From NCBI GenBank assembly GCA_014896635.1, contig JADBKA010000005.1:1-47605 (forward strand): 47,605 nt of DNA, in the 5' to 3' direction. The notes beneath the pieces were generated by a model. It was not told where the DNA came from and did no database searches. It was given only the letters and a program-made list of their open reading frames with translations. This DNA is from Ktedonobacteraceae bacterium. Lineage in GTDB: Bacteria > Chloroflexota > Ktedonobacteria > Ktedonobacterales > Ktedonobacteraceae. The translations under genes and the position numbers were made by a program. How positions within the stretch are numbered: the stretch's first letter is position 1; each line of letters opens with the position of its first letter. Positions 1-7,684 of the stretch are shown one piece after another.

Positions 1-5
1 GGGGT

Positions 6-36
6 GGGCACCTCCCGCGCTACGCGGGAGGTGCCC
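6..36. repeat. GC-rich palindrome at the window edge
   Basis: A perfect inverted repeat with 14-bp arms and a 3-nt loop lies 11 bp beyond the stop codon of the leftward dehydratase gene. It resembles the short CCCCGC-loop-GCGGGG hairpin inside the 37968-38179 element and probably belongs to the same family of intergenic palindromes. It could act as a transcription terminator for the dehydratase gene, but no clear T-run follows within the window. Confidence 0.7.
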
Positions 37-46
37 CCCCCAATTT

Positions 47-1201
47 TCACTTTCTCACAGTGCGGCGGAAGTGCCAGTTCTCGGCAAAGAGATTGAAGAA
101 GACGCGCTGGCGCGGATGCTCATTCGCCAGATCCTCACGAAACGTCACGCCGAGGCCCGGTCCCTGTGGCAGGGCAAAGTAGCCATCCACCACTTCCGGC
201 AGGCCGGGCGCTACCTGCTTGACCCAGGAGTCAGCAAAGTCGTTGAAGTGCTCCTGAATCTTGAAGTTCGGCGTGGAAGCCGCAAAATGCAGAGCCGCCG
301 CCGTCGAAACGGGTCCCCCGACATTGTGCGGCGCCACCAGCATATAGTAGCTCTCAGCCCAGGCCGCCAGTTTCTTCGTCTCCAGCAGTCCACCGAAGTG
401 CGAAATATCCGGCTGGATGATATCGGCAGCCTGTAACTCAAACAACTGACGAAAGTCGTAGCGTGTGTGGATGCGCTCCCCAGTGGCGATGGGAATGTTG
501 ATTTTCTCAGATGCTTTTTTGAGCGCGGCCAGATTTTCGGGTGGCACCGGCTCCTCTACCCAGGACGGCTTGAAGCGTTCCAACTCGTGCGCCATTTCTA
601 TCGCTGTGGCCGGATTGAAGCGCCCATGCATCTCAATCAGGATTTCCACCTGCGGCCCAACAGCATCGCGCACGGCTTCGACCAGCTCGATCACGCGCAC
701 CTTCTCATCCATTTCCAATTCATAGAAGCCAGCGCCAAAGGGGTCGAATTTGAGCGCGCGATATCCCTTCTCGACGACGGCTCTGGCGGCTTTATGGAAC
801 TCTTCGGGCGTGCGCTCAACGGTGTACCAGCCGTTGGCATACGCTTTGATGCGCTCGCGCACGCTGCCACCAAGCAGCTTGTAGACAGGCAGGTTCAGCG
901 CCTTGCCGACAATATCCCAGCAGGCCATCTCGATGGTGGCAATCGCCGACATGGCGATCTCCCCGGCGCGCGCAAAGTCGTTGCGGAACATGCGCTGCAC
1001 CAGGGCTTCAATATTCATCGGATCGTGGCCGAGCACGTGATTCGGTACCGCTTCCACGAAATATCCCAGTAGCGCATCAGTATGATTGACCATGCGTACC
1101 TCACCGATGCCTTCCAGGCCCTCATCGGTGAGAACACGCACAAAGGTCAGATTGCGCCATTCAGTGCCTACGATGTGGGTTTTCACATCAACAATTTTCA
1201 T
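47..1201 (-). CDS. Acid-sugar dehydratase, mandelate racemase/enolase superfamily (galactonate dehydratase-like)
   Basis: A 384-aa member of the mandelate racemase/muconate lactonizing enzyme family. These enzymes abstract the proton next to a carboxylate with the help of Mg2+, most often to dehydrate aldonic acids. The metal ligands are visible as Glu190, Glu216 (in WVEEP) and Glu242 (in GER), spaced 26 and 26 residues. His192 sits two residues after the first ligand and His292 lies in APHN. These spacings match the D-galactonate dehydratase subgroup, except that the first ligand is Glu rather than Asp. I chose ATG at 1201 because AAGGAACG lies just upstream and the protein then begins MKIVDVKTH, as is usual in the family; an in-frame extension to 1273 lacks family similarity. 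The gene is divergent from the methyltransferase gene. Substrate cannot be read from sequence. Confidence 0.85.
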   Translation of the reverse strand: MKIVDVKTHIVGTEWRNLTFVRVLTDEGLEGIGEVRMVNHTDALLGYFVEAVPNHVLGHDPMNIEALVQRMFRNDFARAGEIAMSAIATIEMACWDIVGKALNLPVYKLLGGSVRERIKAYANGWYTVERTPEEFHKAARAVVEKGYRALKFDPFGAGFYELEMDEKVRVIELVEAVRDAVGPQVEILIEMHGRFNPATAIEMAHELERFKPSWVEEPVPPENLAALKKASEKINIPIATGERIHTRYDFRQLFELQAADIIQPDISHFGGLLETKKLAAWAESYYMLVAPHNVGGPVSTAAALHFAASTPNFKIQEHFNDFADSWVKQVAPGLPEVVDGYFALPQGPGLGVTFREDLANEHPRQRVFFNLFAENWHFRRTVRK

Positions 1202-1327
1202 AATCGTTCCTTTCTCAGTATGGGTGATACCAGGTCTTCTATGGGGTTGCCTTCTCTCTCGCTGTTGTGGCACACTGTATCATAGGCATACTCTATAAAA
1301 AGCATGTAGAGCATAGAAGAGGTTATA

Positions 1328-2203
1328 ATGGCTGATGAATCATTCTCTCCCCTTTCGTCTGAAGCGCAAGAGCATTATGCCAGCGGCTATGAAGCCCGGC
1401 GCTTGCAGAGTCCAGGAGGCGGCCAGGTCGAACTGGCACGGACCAAGGAACTGGTGATGCGCTACATCCCACCGCCGCCTGCTGTTATCTTTGATATCGG
1501 AGGAGGTCCCGGCATCTATGCGCTCTGGCTCGCCAAACAGGGCTATGAAGTACATCTCGTTGATGCGCACCCGCTCCATGTAGAACTGGCCCGCCAGGCT
1601 TCCCAGGCACAGCCTGACGCTCCGCTGACAGAGATCGCACTCGGTGACGCACGCTCTCTGAACTACTCTGACGCAAGCGCCGACGCCGCGCTTATGCTCG
1701 GTCCATTATACCATCTCATCGAGCGAGCCGACCGCCTCAAAGCTCTACGCGAAGCTCATCGCATCCTCAAACCCTCAGGCATTCTGCTCGCGGTAGGCAT
1801 CTCTCGTTTCGCCTCGGTACTCGATGGTCTGCACCTGGGCCTGTTCGATGATCCCACTTTTGTACAGATCGTGCATCAAGATCTGACCGATGGGCAGCAT
1901 CGCAATCCAACAAACCACCCGAAATACTTTACAACCGCTTTCTTCCATGCCCCGGAAGAACTCGCAAGTGAGGTACAAGAGAGCGGGTTCCTCTACGAGA
2001 CGACCTTGCCGATTGAGGGACCTCTGTGGCATTCGCCCTATGTGGCAGCAAACTTCCAGGACCCGCAGCGGCGCGAATTACTTCTGGGCCTTGTCCGCCG
2101 CCTTGAACAGGAACCATCTCTGCTCGGCGTCAGCGCCCACCTCATGGCCGTTGCTCGCAAGCAAGCTGTTTCTCCTGCTACCGGCACAGACCACGCATCT
2201 TAG
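1328..2203 (+). CDS. SAM-dependent methyltransferase, class I
   Basis: A 291-aa soluble protein with a Rossmann-type methyltransferase core. Motif I is FDIGGGPGIYALWLA at about residues 57-71, followed by the acidic residue of motif II (VDAHP) at about 79-83, and a DAALMLGPLYHL segment typical of motif IV. An SAM-binding methyltransferase function is established for this fold, but the substrate (small molecule, quinone or protein) is unknown. The start ATG follows AGAGG at a suitable distance. Its stop codon is directly followed by a 114-bp palindromic repeat, and the next gene (menA) converges on it. A menaquinone methyltransferase role is tempting because of the neighbour but is not supported by motifs. 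Confidence 0.8.
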   Translation: MADESFSPLSSEAQEHYASGYEARRLQSPGGGQVELARTKELVMRYIPPPPAVIFDIGGGPGIYALWLAKQGYEVHLVDAHPLHVELARQASQAQPDAPLTEIALGDARSLNYSDASADAALMLGPLYHLIERADRLKALREAHRILKPSGILLAVGISRFASVLDGLHLGLFDDPTFVQIVHQDLTDGQHRNPTNHPKYFTTAFFHAPEELASEVQESGFLYETTLPIEGPLWHSPYVAANFQDPQRRELLLGLVRRLEQEPSLLGVSAHLMAVARKQAVSPATGTDHAS

Positions 2204-2317
2204 CTAAGTAGGTGGACCTTAGAATTGAGAAAAAGGGGGAAATGGGGACACCCCATGCCCCGCCAGGGGCGGCCGCCCCTGGACCCCGCTTCTCATTTGT
2301 TCTGTCCACCTCCTTAG
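2204..2317. repeat. 114-bp MITE-like palindromic element, copy 1
   Basis: The element is bounded by 14-bp terminal inverted repeats (CTAAGTAGGTGGAC and GTCCACCTCCTTAG, one mismatch). Inside are a small hairpin (ATGGGG-loop-CCCCAT, 2242-2256) and a perfect 20-bp palindrome at 2263-2282 built on CCAGGGGC/GCCCCTGG. A second copy of the same length and nearly the same sequence is at 38847-38960. It lies between two convergent genes; its left end touches the methyltransferase stop codon and its right end contains the menA stop codon. No transposase is present, so it would be non-autonomous if mobile. I see no clear target-site duplication. Confidence 0.85.
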
Positions 2318-3246
2318 CGCAGCCAGGCGGCGAGAACCAGCGAGAGCGCCAGCGCGACCCCGAAAAGCAGGTGCAGGCGCGCCGTCTGCTTGATGCCAGC
2401 AACAAAGGTCGTGCGCTCGGTTGAACTGAGAACGCTGCGCACACTGCGATAAGCCAGCGGGAAGGTAATCCAGGCCAGCAGGCTGAACAACGGCAGCAGG
2501 CCGCTCAGGGCAAAGACGGTGAGCGCGACATAGCTGCCCAGCAGAAGCGTAGCATGAAAACGCTGTCCGAAGCGCACACCAAAGCGCACCGGCAGCGTTT
2601 TCTTCTCTACAGCCAGATCATCCTGGTAATCGCGCGTATTGTTCATATTGAGGATGGCCGTGACCAGGAAACCGACCGGTACGCTGGCAGCAAATGCCTG
2701 CCAGGACCAGTGCTGAATCTGGACATAATACGCTCCCCAGACCATAAGGAAGCCCATAGCAATATAGACCAGCACATCACCCAGGCCACGACTGGAGAAC
2801 TTGAACGGCTCGGCACTGTAAAAGTAGGCGATGAGTACGCCTGCCAGCCCGAACAGCAGAATCGCCGGGCTGACGAGAAAGACCAGCGCGATTCCCAGCA
2901 GAGCAGCAATAACGAAACAGATGATACCACCCGCCAGCACCTGCCCGGCGGTCATCTCACCACGAAAAATGACGGCCGAAGCGCCAAGCGAACCGGCATG
3001 GTCCAGCCCATACCGGTAATCGAAGTATTCGTTAAAATAGTTGGTGCCGATTTGCAGGAGCAGGCATGAACAAAGCGTAATCAGAAAGGTCAATGGCTGA
3101 AACACGCCTTCGTATCCCGCAACGGCGGTGCCGACCAGCACCGGGCTGATCGAGGCGACCAGTGTAAAAGGACGACTGGTCCTGACCCAGGCTTGCCAGG
3201 CCGACGGGTGCGTGAATTGACCAGAGAATGTTCGTGCATCTTTCAT
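2314..3246 (-). CDS. menA: 1,4-dihydroxy-2-naphthoate prenyltransferase (MenA), UbiA family
   Basis: A 310-aa integral membrane prenyltransferase that attaches the polyprenyl chain to 1,4-dihydroxy-2-naphthoate in menaquinone synthesis. Two Asp-rich motifs bind the prenyl diphosphate through Mg2+: NYFNEYFDYRYGLD at residues 69-82 and NNTRDYQDD at 202-210. The segment after the second motif (KKTLPVRFG) is characteristic of MenA rather than UbiA or chlorophyll synthase. About eight or nine hydrophobic helices are visible. The stop codon lies inside the terminal repeat of the 114-bp element. The Shine-Dalgarno before ATG at 3246 is weak, so the exact start is less certain. Menaquinone would be the acceptor for the etfBAD system nearby. 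Confidence 0.9.
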   Translation of the reverse strand: MKDARTFSGQFTHPSAWQAWVRTSRPFTLVASISPVLVGTAVAGYEGVFQPLTFLITLCSCLLLQIGTNYFNEYFDYRYGLDHAGSLGASAVIFRGEMTAGQVLAGGIICFVIAALLGIALVFLVSPAILLFGLAGVLIAYFYSAEPFKFSSRGLGDVLVYIAMGFLMVWGAYYVQIQHWSWQAFAASVPVGFLVTAILNMNNTRDYQDDLAVEKKTLPVRFGVRFGQRFHATLLLGSYVALTVFALSGLLPLFSLLAWITFPLAYRSVRSVLSSTERTTFVAGIKQTARLHLLFGVALALSLVLAAWLR

Positions 3247-3371
3247 AGTTTTGCCGCTATCTACTTCAAAGCTGTTGAAAAGGAAAAGGCGAGAACTCCG
3301 CGCAGACGATCAGGAGTGCAGGCTCCAGACTCTTTCTGCCATGACTACTCGCCGCTCTCTCATGCTCTCTA

Positions 3372-3377
3372 ATTATA
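3372..3377 (-). promoter_or_regulatory. Candidate -10 box upstream of menA
   Basis: A perfect TATAAT on the minus strand lies about 125 bp before the menA start codon in the 163-bp intergenic region. No good -35 hexamer is present at 16-18 bp, so this is only a possible promoter. Confidence 0.3.
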
Positions 3378-3409
3378 GCGCAAAAGCAGGAAAGCAGTTG
3401 CGTTTCCCG

Positions 3410-4069
3410 CTAACGTGAGATAAGATGCAGCACAAAGACGCCTAGAAAGACAAGGGCTGTGGCAAAATGAACCATGCGTGTACTGCCGGGCAGGCGTTTA
3501 TGCTTGATGGCACTATTCACCCACAGGCCCAGCCCGGCCAGTACGATCAGCACCAGCAGTCCGATAGTGCCGGTGAAGATCGCCGGGCGCTGAAGCAGGT
3601 ACATCGGGTGCTGGATGAGCGAAGGAACATAATACATGGCATGTGCGATAGCAGTCAGCAGAACCACCCAGCCGAAGAAAAAGTGATGCTGGCGTAGAAA
3701 AAGCATAAACCTCCGCGATTTTTCGGCCAGGGACGAGAATGCCTGTCGCTTCGCGTACACATACCACCGACGCATCGTCCACTGGTTCACAGAATAAACA
3801 GAAACCAGGAATGCAACGGCTCCCAATGCACCGCTGAGCTTTGCAATCAGGAAGAGTTGTCCCGCGAACTGGCTCTGTACCAGGGCCAGCACACAGAATG
3901 CCACGCTGCCAGCTATGAGCACTATACCGACGATTCTGGTGATCATATCAACAGAGAGGCGTACCGCGCGCAAGAGCGTATAGGCTCCCAGCAGCATTCC
4001 CAGACCAACCAGACCCAGAAACAATGCCTGTGCAAATCCTTTTATAATATGAAAAACTAATTGCACCAT
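3410..4069 (-). CDS. Six-helix membrane protein with four-histidine, cytochrome b-like pattern
   Basis: A 219-aa polytopic membrane protein that I do not recognise by name. About six hydrophobic segments are visible. Two of them carry His pairs 14 residues apart: HHFFFGWVV...AIAH in the middle of the protein and HFATALVFL...VLH near the C terminus. Such paired histidines in two helices are the haem-b ligation pattern of ferric reductase/NOX-like and related cytochrome b proteins, so a transmembrane electron-transfer role is a reasonable inference, unproven here. The NAD(P)H/FAD-binding domain of true ferric reductases is absent. It is followed on the same strand by menA (163 bp away), which fits a quinone-linked role weakly. 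Confidence 0.6.
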   Translation of the reverse strand: MVQLVFHIIKGFAQALFLGLVGLGMLLGAYTLLRAVRLSVDMITRIVGIVLIAGSVAFCVLALVQSQFAGQLFLIAKLSGALGAVAFLVSVYSVNQWTMRRWYVYAKRQAFSSLAEKSRRFMLFLRQHHFFFGWVVLLTAIAHAMYYVPSLIQHPMYLLQRPAIFTGTIGLLVLIVLAGLGLWVNSAIKHKRLPGSTRMVHFATALVFLGVFVLHLISR

Positions 4070-4226
4070 GATATGCTTTCATGTCCTTTATGAGCATATT
4101 TTTTATAATCTTTCTACCCCCTTCTCTTTGAGAAAAGAGCATAGACCTGTGATCATGAACCATCTATAGCATGCTTTAGTGAGCAGAGCATTAAAAAAGA
4201 GATGCCGCTTCGCAAATTGCTCTTCT

Positions 4227-4251
4227 AAAAAGCAGTGGCTTCCAGCCACTG
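4227..4251 (-). terminator. Rho-independent terminator of the GNAT gene
   Basis: On the minus strand an 8-bp perfect stem (CAGTGGCT/AGCCACTG) with a 3-nt loop is followed by a short linker and five T residues. It lies 65 bp beyond the stop codon of the acetyltransferase gene. Confidence 0.7.
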
Positions 4252-4315
4252 GAGAAGAGTTCGCAAGATGACGACGCTCCAGCAGCCGTGAGGACACAAC
4301 AGGAGAAGGATGGCA

Positions 4316-4864
4316 TCAATGATTCTGGCGGAGATCATGTAAGAGCAAAGAGCGAATATCGCTCCAGCCATAGGCTTCTTCAAGCAGGCTGGCTCCGCCA
4401 ATTTCGATAGGTTTGGAACGCAGGTACTGACCGCCGAGCGACTGATAAAAGAGGCGCGCTGAATTGTCAGCCAGGACCCAGACAAGCATGGAATAGAGAT
4501 GGGCCCGCACCAGGCTCTCTGCCAGAGCGAGTACAAGGCGCCTGCCCAGGCCACGCCGCTGGTACTGTTGCAGCAGGTAGATAGCATACAGCTCGCCTCG
4601 ATATTGTGGATCGTGCTCTCGCTCCGGTCCTCCCATAATATAGCCGACAATATGTGAGTCATCGTCTTCGGCCACATAGGTAAAAGTATTTTCTGCCGGC
4701 TTGCTGAGCATCTGTACACGTCTTACCAGCCACTGTTCATACGGGAGGTTTGCCAGAAAATCTGCGGGGATTATGCCCCGATAGGTGGTACGCCAGGTCT
4801 CGATATGGACGCGCGTAATACCCGGTGCGTCTTCCACACGTGCGGGCCTGATGTTCTCGGCCAT
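4316..4864 (-). CDS. GNAT family N-acetyltransferase
   Basis: A 182-aa GCN5-related N-acetyltransferase. The acetyl-CoA pyrophosphate-binding motif A is visible as QQYQRRGLGRRL at about residues 99-110, preceded by the strand ELYAIYLL, and a C-terminal WVLADNSARLFYQSLG segment gives motif B. The N terminus (IRPARVEDAPGITRVH) is typical for this family. Start ATG at 4864 has a very strong Shine-Dalgarno (GAGAGGAGG). The acceptor substrate (protein N terminus, amine or antibiotic) cannot be predicted. It appears monocistronic with its own terminator. Confidence 0.85.
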   Translation of the reverse strand: MAENIRPARVEDAPGITRVHIETWRTTYRGIIPADFLANLPYEQWLVRRVQMLSKPAENTFTYVAEDDDSHIVGYIMGGPEREHDPQYRGELYAIYLLQQYQRRGLGRRLVLALAESLVRAHLYSMLVWVLADNSARLFYQSLGGQYLRSKPIEIGGASLLEEAYGWSDIRSLLLHDLRQNH

Positions 4865-4964
4865 GCTATCCTCCTCTCTTCTTGCACTGTGTTATAATTT
4901 TCAGGCGTAGGAGACAATTTGCTGCTTTGCAACTCAAGCACTCAACGGAAAGGCATAAATTCTT

Positions 4965-5636
4965 TTGCCACAAAAGAAAAGCCTGGCAGAAAAGATCATA
5001 GCAAATATCAGCGGTCTGCGCAATCATCTCCAGAGCAACGAACGGCCCATTACCGCCATTCCTGCCATCTGGGACAGCGGGCAGAGCCGGCGCAGCATCC
5101 CTTGCGATGTGATTCTCACCAATCAGCGCCTGCTTGGCTACTACTTCGTGCGTTTCCCACGTGAACGCCTCTTTCTCGAAGAACTCGCCCTGCCAGCTAT
5201 CACTGCCGTAACGCTGCGGCAGAAAAAGTTTGAGCCGGTTTTCCGCGAACTGATGGTCGGAACAGGGCAGCGTCGAGTCTACATTCGCGCACCACGCCAG
5301 AAAATCGAGATCCTGTACACGGCTTTACGCGAGGCACTGAATGAGCACGCTCCACAGGCAGTTTCGGCTACTACAACCGGGGAAGAAGAGCGCATCATGC
5401 CTGCTCAGGATCGACCGGCACAGGCGGCAGCGGCTTTTGGACGGCAGGAACTTCAGCGGCCGTTTGAAACTTCACCCCTGGCAATCATGTTACTTTTCAG
5501 CGGAGGACTGCTGCTGGAGATCGCTGGTCTGATCTTCTGGCTCGGCTTTCACACTGCCTCAATCGGCACACCGTTGTTCATTGCCGGGCTGGTGGCGGTG
5601 ATCGCCGCCCTGCTGAACCAGCGCCGGCGCGGCTAG
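4965..5636 (+). CDS. Membrane-anchored protein with PH-like N-terminal domain
   Basis: A 223-aa protein of unknown function. Residues about 30-125 look like a bacterial PH-like beta-barrel (CDVILTNQRLLGYYF followed by LEELALPAITAVTL), a pattern common in bPH_2/DUF-type membrane-linked proteins. A polar Ala/Gln-rich linker follows, then two hydrophobic helices at about 170-190 and 196-215 and a basic tail (NQRRRG). I chose TTG at 4965 as start; AAAGG lies about 11 nt upstream and no better in-frame start precedes the conserved domain. No neighbour explains its role. Confidence 0.6.
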   Translation: MPQKKSLAEKIIANISGLRNHLQSNERPITAIPAIWDSGQSRRSIPCDVILTNQRLLGYYFVRFPRERLFLEELALPAITAVTLRQKKFEPVFRELMVGTGQRRVYIRAPRQKIEILYTALREALNEHAPQAVSATTTGEEERIMPAQDRPAQAAAAFGRQELQRPFETSPLAIMLLFSGGLLLEIAGLIFWLGFHTASIGTPLFIAGLVAVIAALLNQRRRG

Positions 5637-5773
5637 CTGCACAACATCACATTCCTTCCTTCGCTCGTTCCTTCACAGCCCGGTAGCTAGCTCACACACT
5701 GGCCCGGATGACAGTTCTCACGACGCATGCCATACTTACGCCATCACTGCCGTGACTTCGTTAGCCAGTTACG

Positions 5774-5803
5774 TTGACACGTACTTTTTTCCACAGGTAC
5801 AAT
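5774..5803 (+). promoter_or_regulatory. Sigma-70-type promoter of the etf operon
   Basis: TTGACA (5774-5779) and TACAAT (5798-5803) are separated by 18 bp, about 70 bp upstream of the etfB start codon. A short inverted repeat GGGAAC...GTTCCC lies just downstream at about 5817-5834 in the leader and might be an operator or an mRNA hairpin. Confidence 0.8.
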
Positions 5804-5873
5804 AAGATAGCCTGAGGGAACATAGGCGTTCCCCTGTAATGTTCTTCTATACTCAAAATAGATGAGGCCACCA

Positions 5874-6659
5874 ATGAAGATTTTCGTCTGTATAAAGCAA
5901 GTACCCGACCCTAATACCACGATCAGCAAGCTTGACCCCGCGACAAAGCGCCTGGTACGTAGTGGCGTTTCGCTCGTCCTCGATCCAGGCGATGAAACCA
6001 CTATTTCAGCGGCGATCAAGCTCAGAGATACCATCGGCAACAGTGAGCTGACCGCGCTGAGCATGGGACCGGCTTCCGCCCAGGAGGCCCTACGGCGCTC
6101 GCTGGCAATGGGAGCCGACCGCGCGATACTCGTTACTGATCCCGCCCTGGCCGGTTCCGATGCTATTGCTACCGCACGTGTCCTGGCCGCAGTGCTCAAG
6201 CAGGAAGGAGCCGAACTGATCTTCTGCTCAACAGAGAGCACGGATGGCTACACCGGCATGGTACCCGGTGGCATCGCGGAATTTCTCGGTATCCCGCAGT
6301 TGACGTTCGCGCGCGATATCACCGTCAAAGACACAAAAGCCGTTGTGAAGCGCGTCGTTCCCACCGGTTATAAGACCGTCGAGTGTCCTCTACCTGCCGT
6401 TATAACGGTCGCCAGCGGCTCCTATGAAGCTATTTATCCCACCATGAAGGGCATCATGGGTGCAAAGAAGAAACCGTTCAAACAGCTCAGCCTGGCAGAT
6501 CTCGGTATTGATGCATCGCAGATCGGCGAGGCCGGAGCACGCGAGCGTGTGCTGAGCATCGGTCAGGCCGAGGCCCGTGCAGCAGGCCAGGTAATCAAAG
6601 ACGACGGCAACGCCGCCCAGTATATCGCGGACTTTCTCCAGCGCTACCAGTTGTTATAG
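5874..6659 (+). CDS. etfB: Electron transfer flavoprotein beta subunit
   Basis: A 261-aa EtfB, which with EtfA forms a soluble heterodimer that accepts electrons from acyl-CoA dehydrogenases. The N terminus MKIFVCIKQVPDP is diagnostic, the AMP-binding stretch GSDAIATARVL is at about residues 88-98, and the signature PTMKGIMGAKKKP lies near residue 195. I prefer ATG at 5874 over the in-frame ATG at 5862 because GAGG sits six bases before it and this matches the family N terminus. The stop codon overlaps the Shine-Dalgarno of etfA, which indicates translational coupling. Confidence 0.93.
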   Translation: MKIFVCIKQVPDPNTTISKLDPATKRLVRSGVSLVLDPGDETTISAAIKLRDTIGNSELTALSMGPASAQEALRRSLAMGADRAILVTDPALAGSDAIATARVLAAVLKQEGAELIFCSTESTDGYTGMVPGGIAEFLGIPQLTFARDITVKDTKAVVKRVVPTGYKTVECPLPAVITVASGSYEAIYPTMKGIMGAKKKPFKQLSLADLGIDASQIGEAGARERVLSIGQAEARAAGQVIKDDGNAAQYIADFLQRYQLL

Positions 6660-6671
6660 GAGGCAAGAATC

Positions 6672-7637
6672 ATGGCAAAGACGATCTGGGTTCTGGTTGA
6701 GTTAGAGAACGGGACACCGGCCCGCTCTTCCCTGGAAGTGCTGAGCAAAGCCGCACAACTCGGTCGCGCCGAAGCTATTGTGCTGGGTACCGGCGCAGCG
6801 GAGGCAGCGTCACTGCTGGGCGAATACGGCGCGGAAAAAGTGTATGTTCACGCCGATCCCGTGTACGATACCTATTTAACGCTACCCGCCGTCGAGACGC
6901 TCAGTGGCCTGCTCAAAGAGCGCCAGCCCGACCTGCTGCTGCTGGCAACGACCTATGATCTGCGCGACATTGCAGCGCGCCTGAATGTACGCAATAACCT
7001 GGGACTGATCACCGACGCCACAGACCTGGCATACGAAGGGGACGAACTGCGCGTGACCGTCCCCTGGGGTGGCGAAAATGTCGTCACCGCGACCCACCCG
7101 CAGCAAGGCACCGGTATCGTCCTGGCGCGTCCCAAAGCTTTTAGCGTCGAACGCCGCGCGGGCCACACGGCGGAAATAGAGACGCTGAATGTCAGCATCA
7201 GCCCGGCTTCGCAGACCATCAAGGTACTGGAGACCGTCGAGGTCAAGAGTGAGGGTCCGGCGCTGGAAGATGCTGATGTGATTGTCAGCGGCGGACGCGG
7301 CCTGGGAAAGGCGGAGAATTTCAAGCTGGTCGAGGAGCTGGCGACCGTACTCGGCGGCGCACCCGGTGCTACACGCGCTATCGTGGATGCGGGCTGGCTG
7401 CCCTACAGCTACCAGATAGGCCAGACCGGCAAGACCGTCAAGCCGACGCTCTATATCGCCTGTGGCATTAGCGGAGCCATCCAACACCTGTCAGGCATGA
7501 AAGGCTCGAAATACATTGTGGCAATCAACAGGGACGAGCACGCGCCCATCTTTTCGGTGGCCGACCTGGGCATCGTTGGTGACGCTCTGACCATCCTGCC
7601 AAAGCTGACAGAAGAGATCAGGCGCCGTAAAGCATAA
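6672..7637 (+). CDS. etfA: Electron transfer flavoprotein alpha subunit
   Basis: A 321-aa EtfA, the FAD-binding subunit. The N-terminal half is the ETF nucleotide-binding-like fold. The C-terminal half carries the FAD domain signatures: [13 protein letters not shown] (about 205-217), [16 protein letters not shown] (about 242-257), [17 protein letters not shown] (about 264-280) and ADLGIVGDA near the end. AGGAGG precedes the ATG. It is the second gene of an operon with etfB and the membrane Fe-S protein downstream, so the likely route is acyl-CoA dehydrogenase to EtfBA to EtfD to menaquinone. Confidence 0.94.
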   Translation: MAKTIWVLVELENGTPARSSLEVLSKAAQLGRAEAIVLGTGAAEAASLLGEYGAEKVYVHADPVYDTYLTLPAVETLSGLLKERQPDLLLLATTYDLRDIAARLNVRNNLGLITDATDLAYEGDELRVTVPWGGENVVTATHPQQGTGIVLARPKAFSVERRAGHTAEIETLNVSISPASQTIKVLETVEVKSEGPALEDADVIVSGGRGLGKAENFKLVEELATVLGGAPGATRAIVDAGWLPYSYQIGQTGKTVKPTLYIACGISGAIQHLSGMKGSKYIVAINRDEHAPIFSVADLGIVGDALTILPKLTEEIRRRKA

Positions 7638-7684
7638 GGTCACCTGCGGCGCCCACATCTCGTTTAACCAACGGAGGACATATT

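Noticed and set aside
467..1072. 201-aa open frame on the plus strand opposite the dehydratase gene
   Set aside because: It lies wholly antisense to a gene with clear family motifs and shows no domain.
1265..1299. Promoter of the methyltransferase gene (TTGTGG with TATAAA)
   Set aside because: The hexamers are 23 bp apart; other pairs are weaker, so no promoter is claimed.
2554..3069. 171-aa open frame on the plus strand opposite menA
   Set aside because: It is antisense to conserved MenA motifs, and its composition (Gln, Asp, His) is that of a shadow frame.
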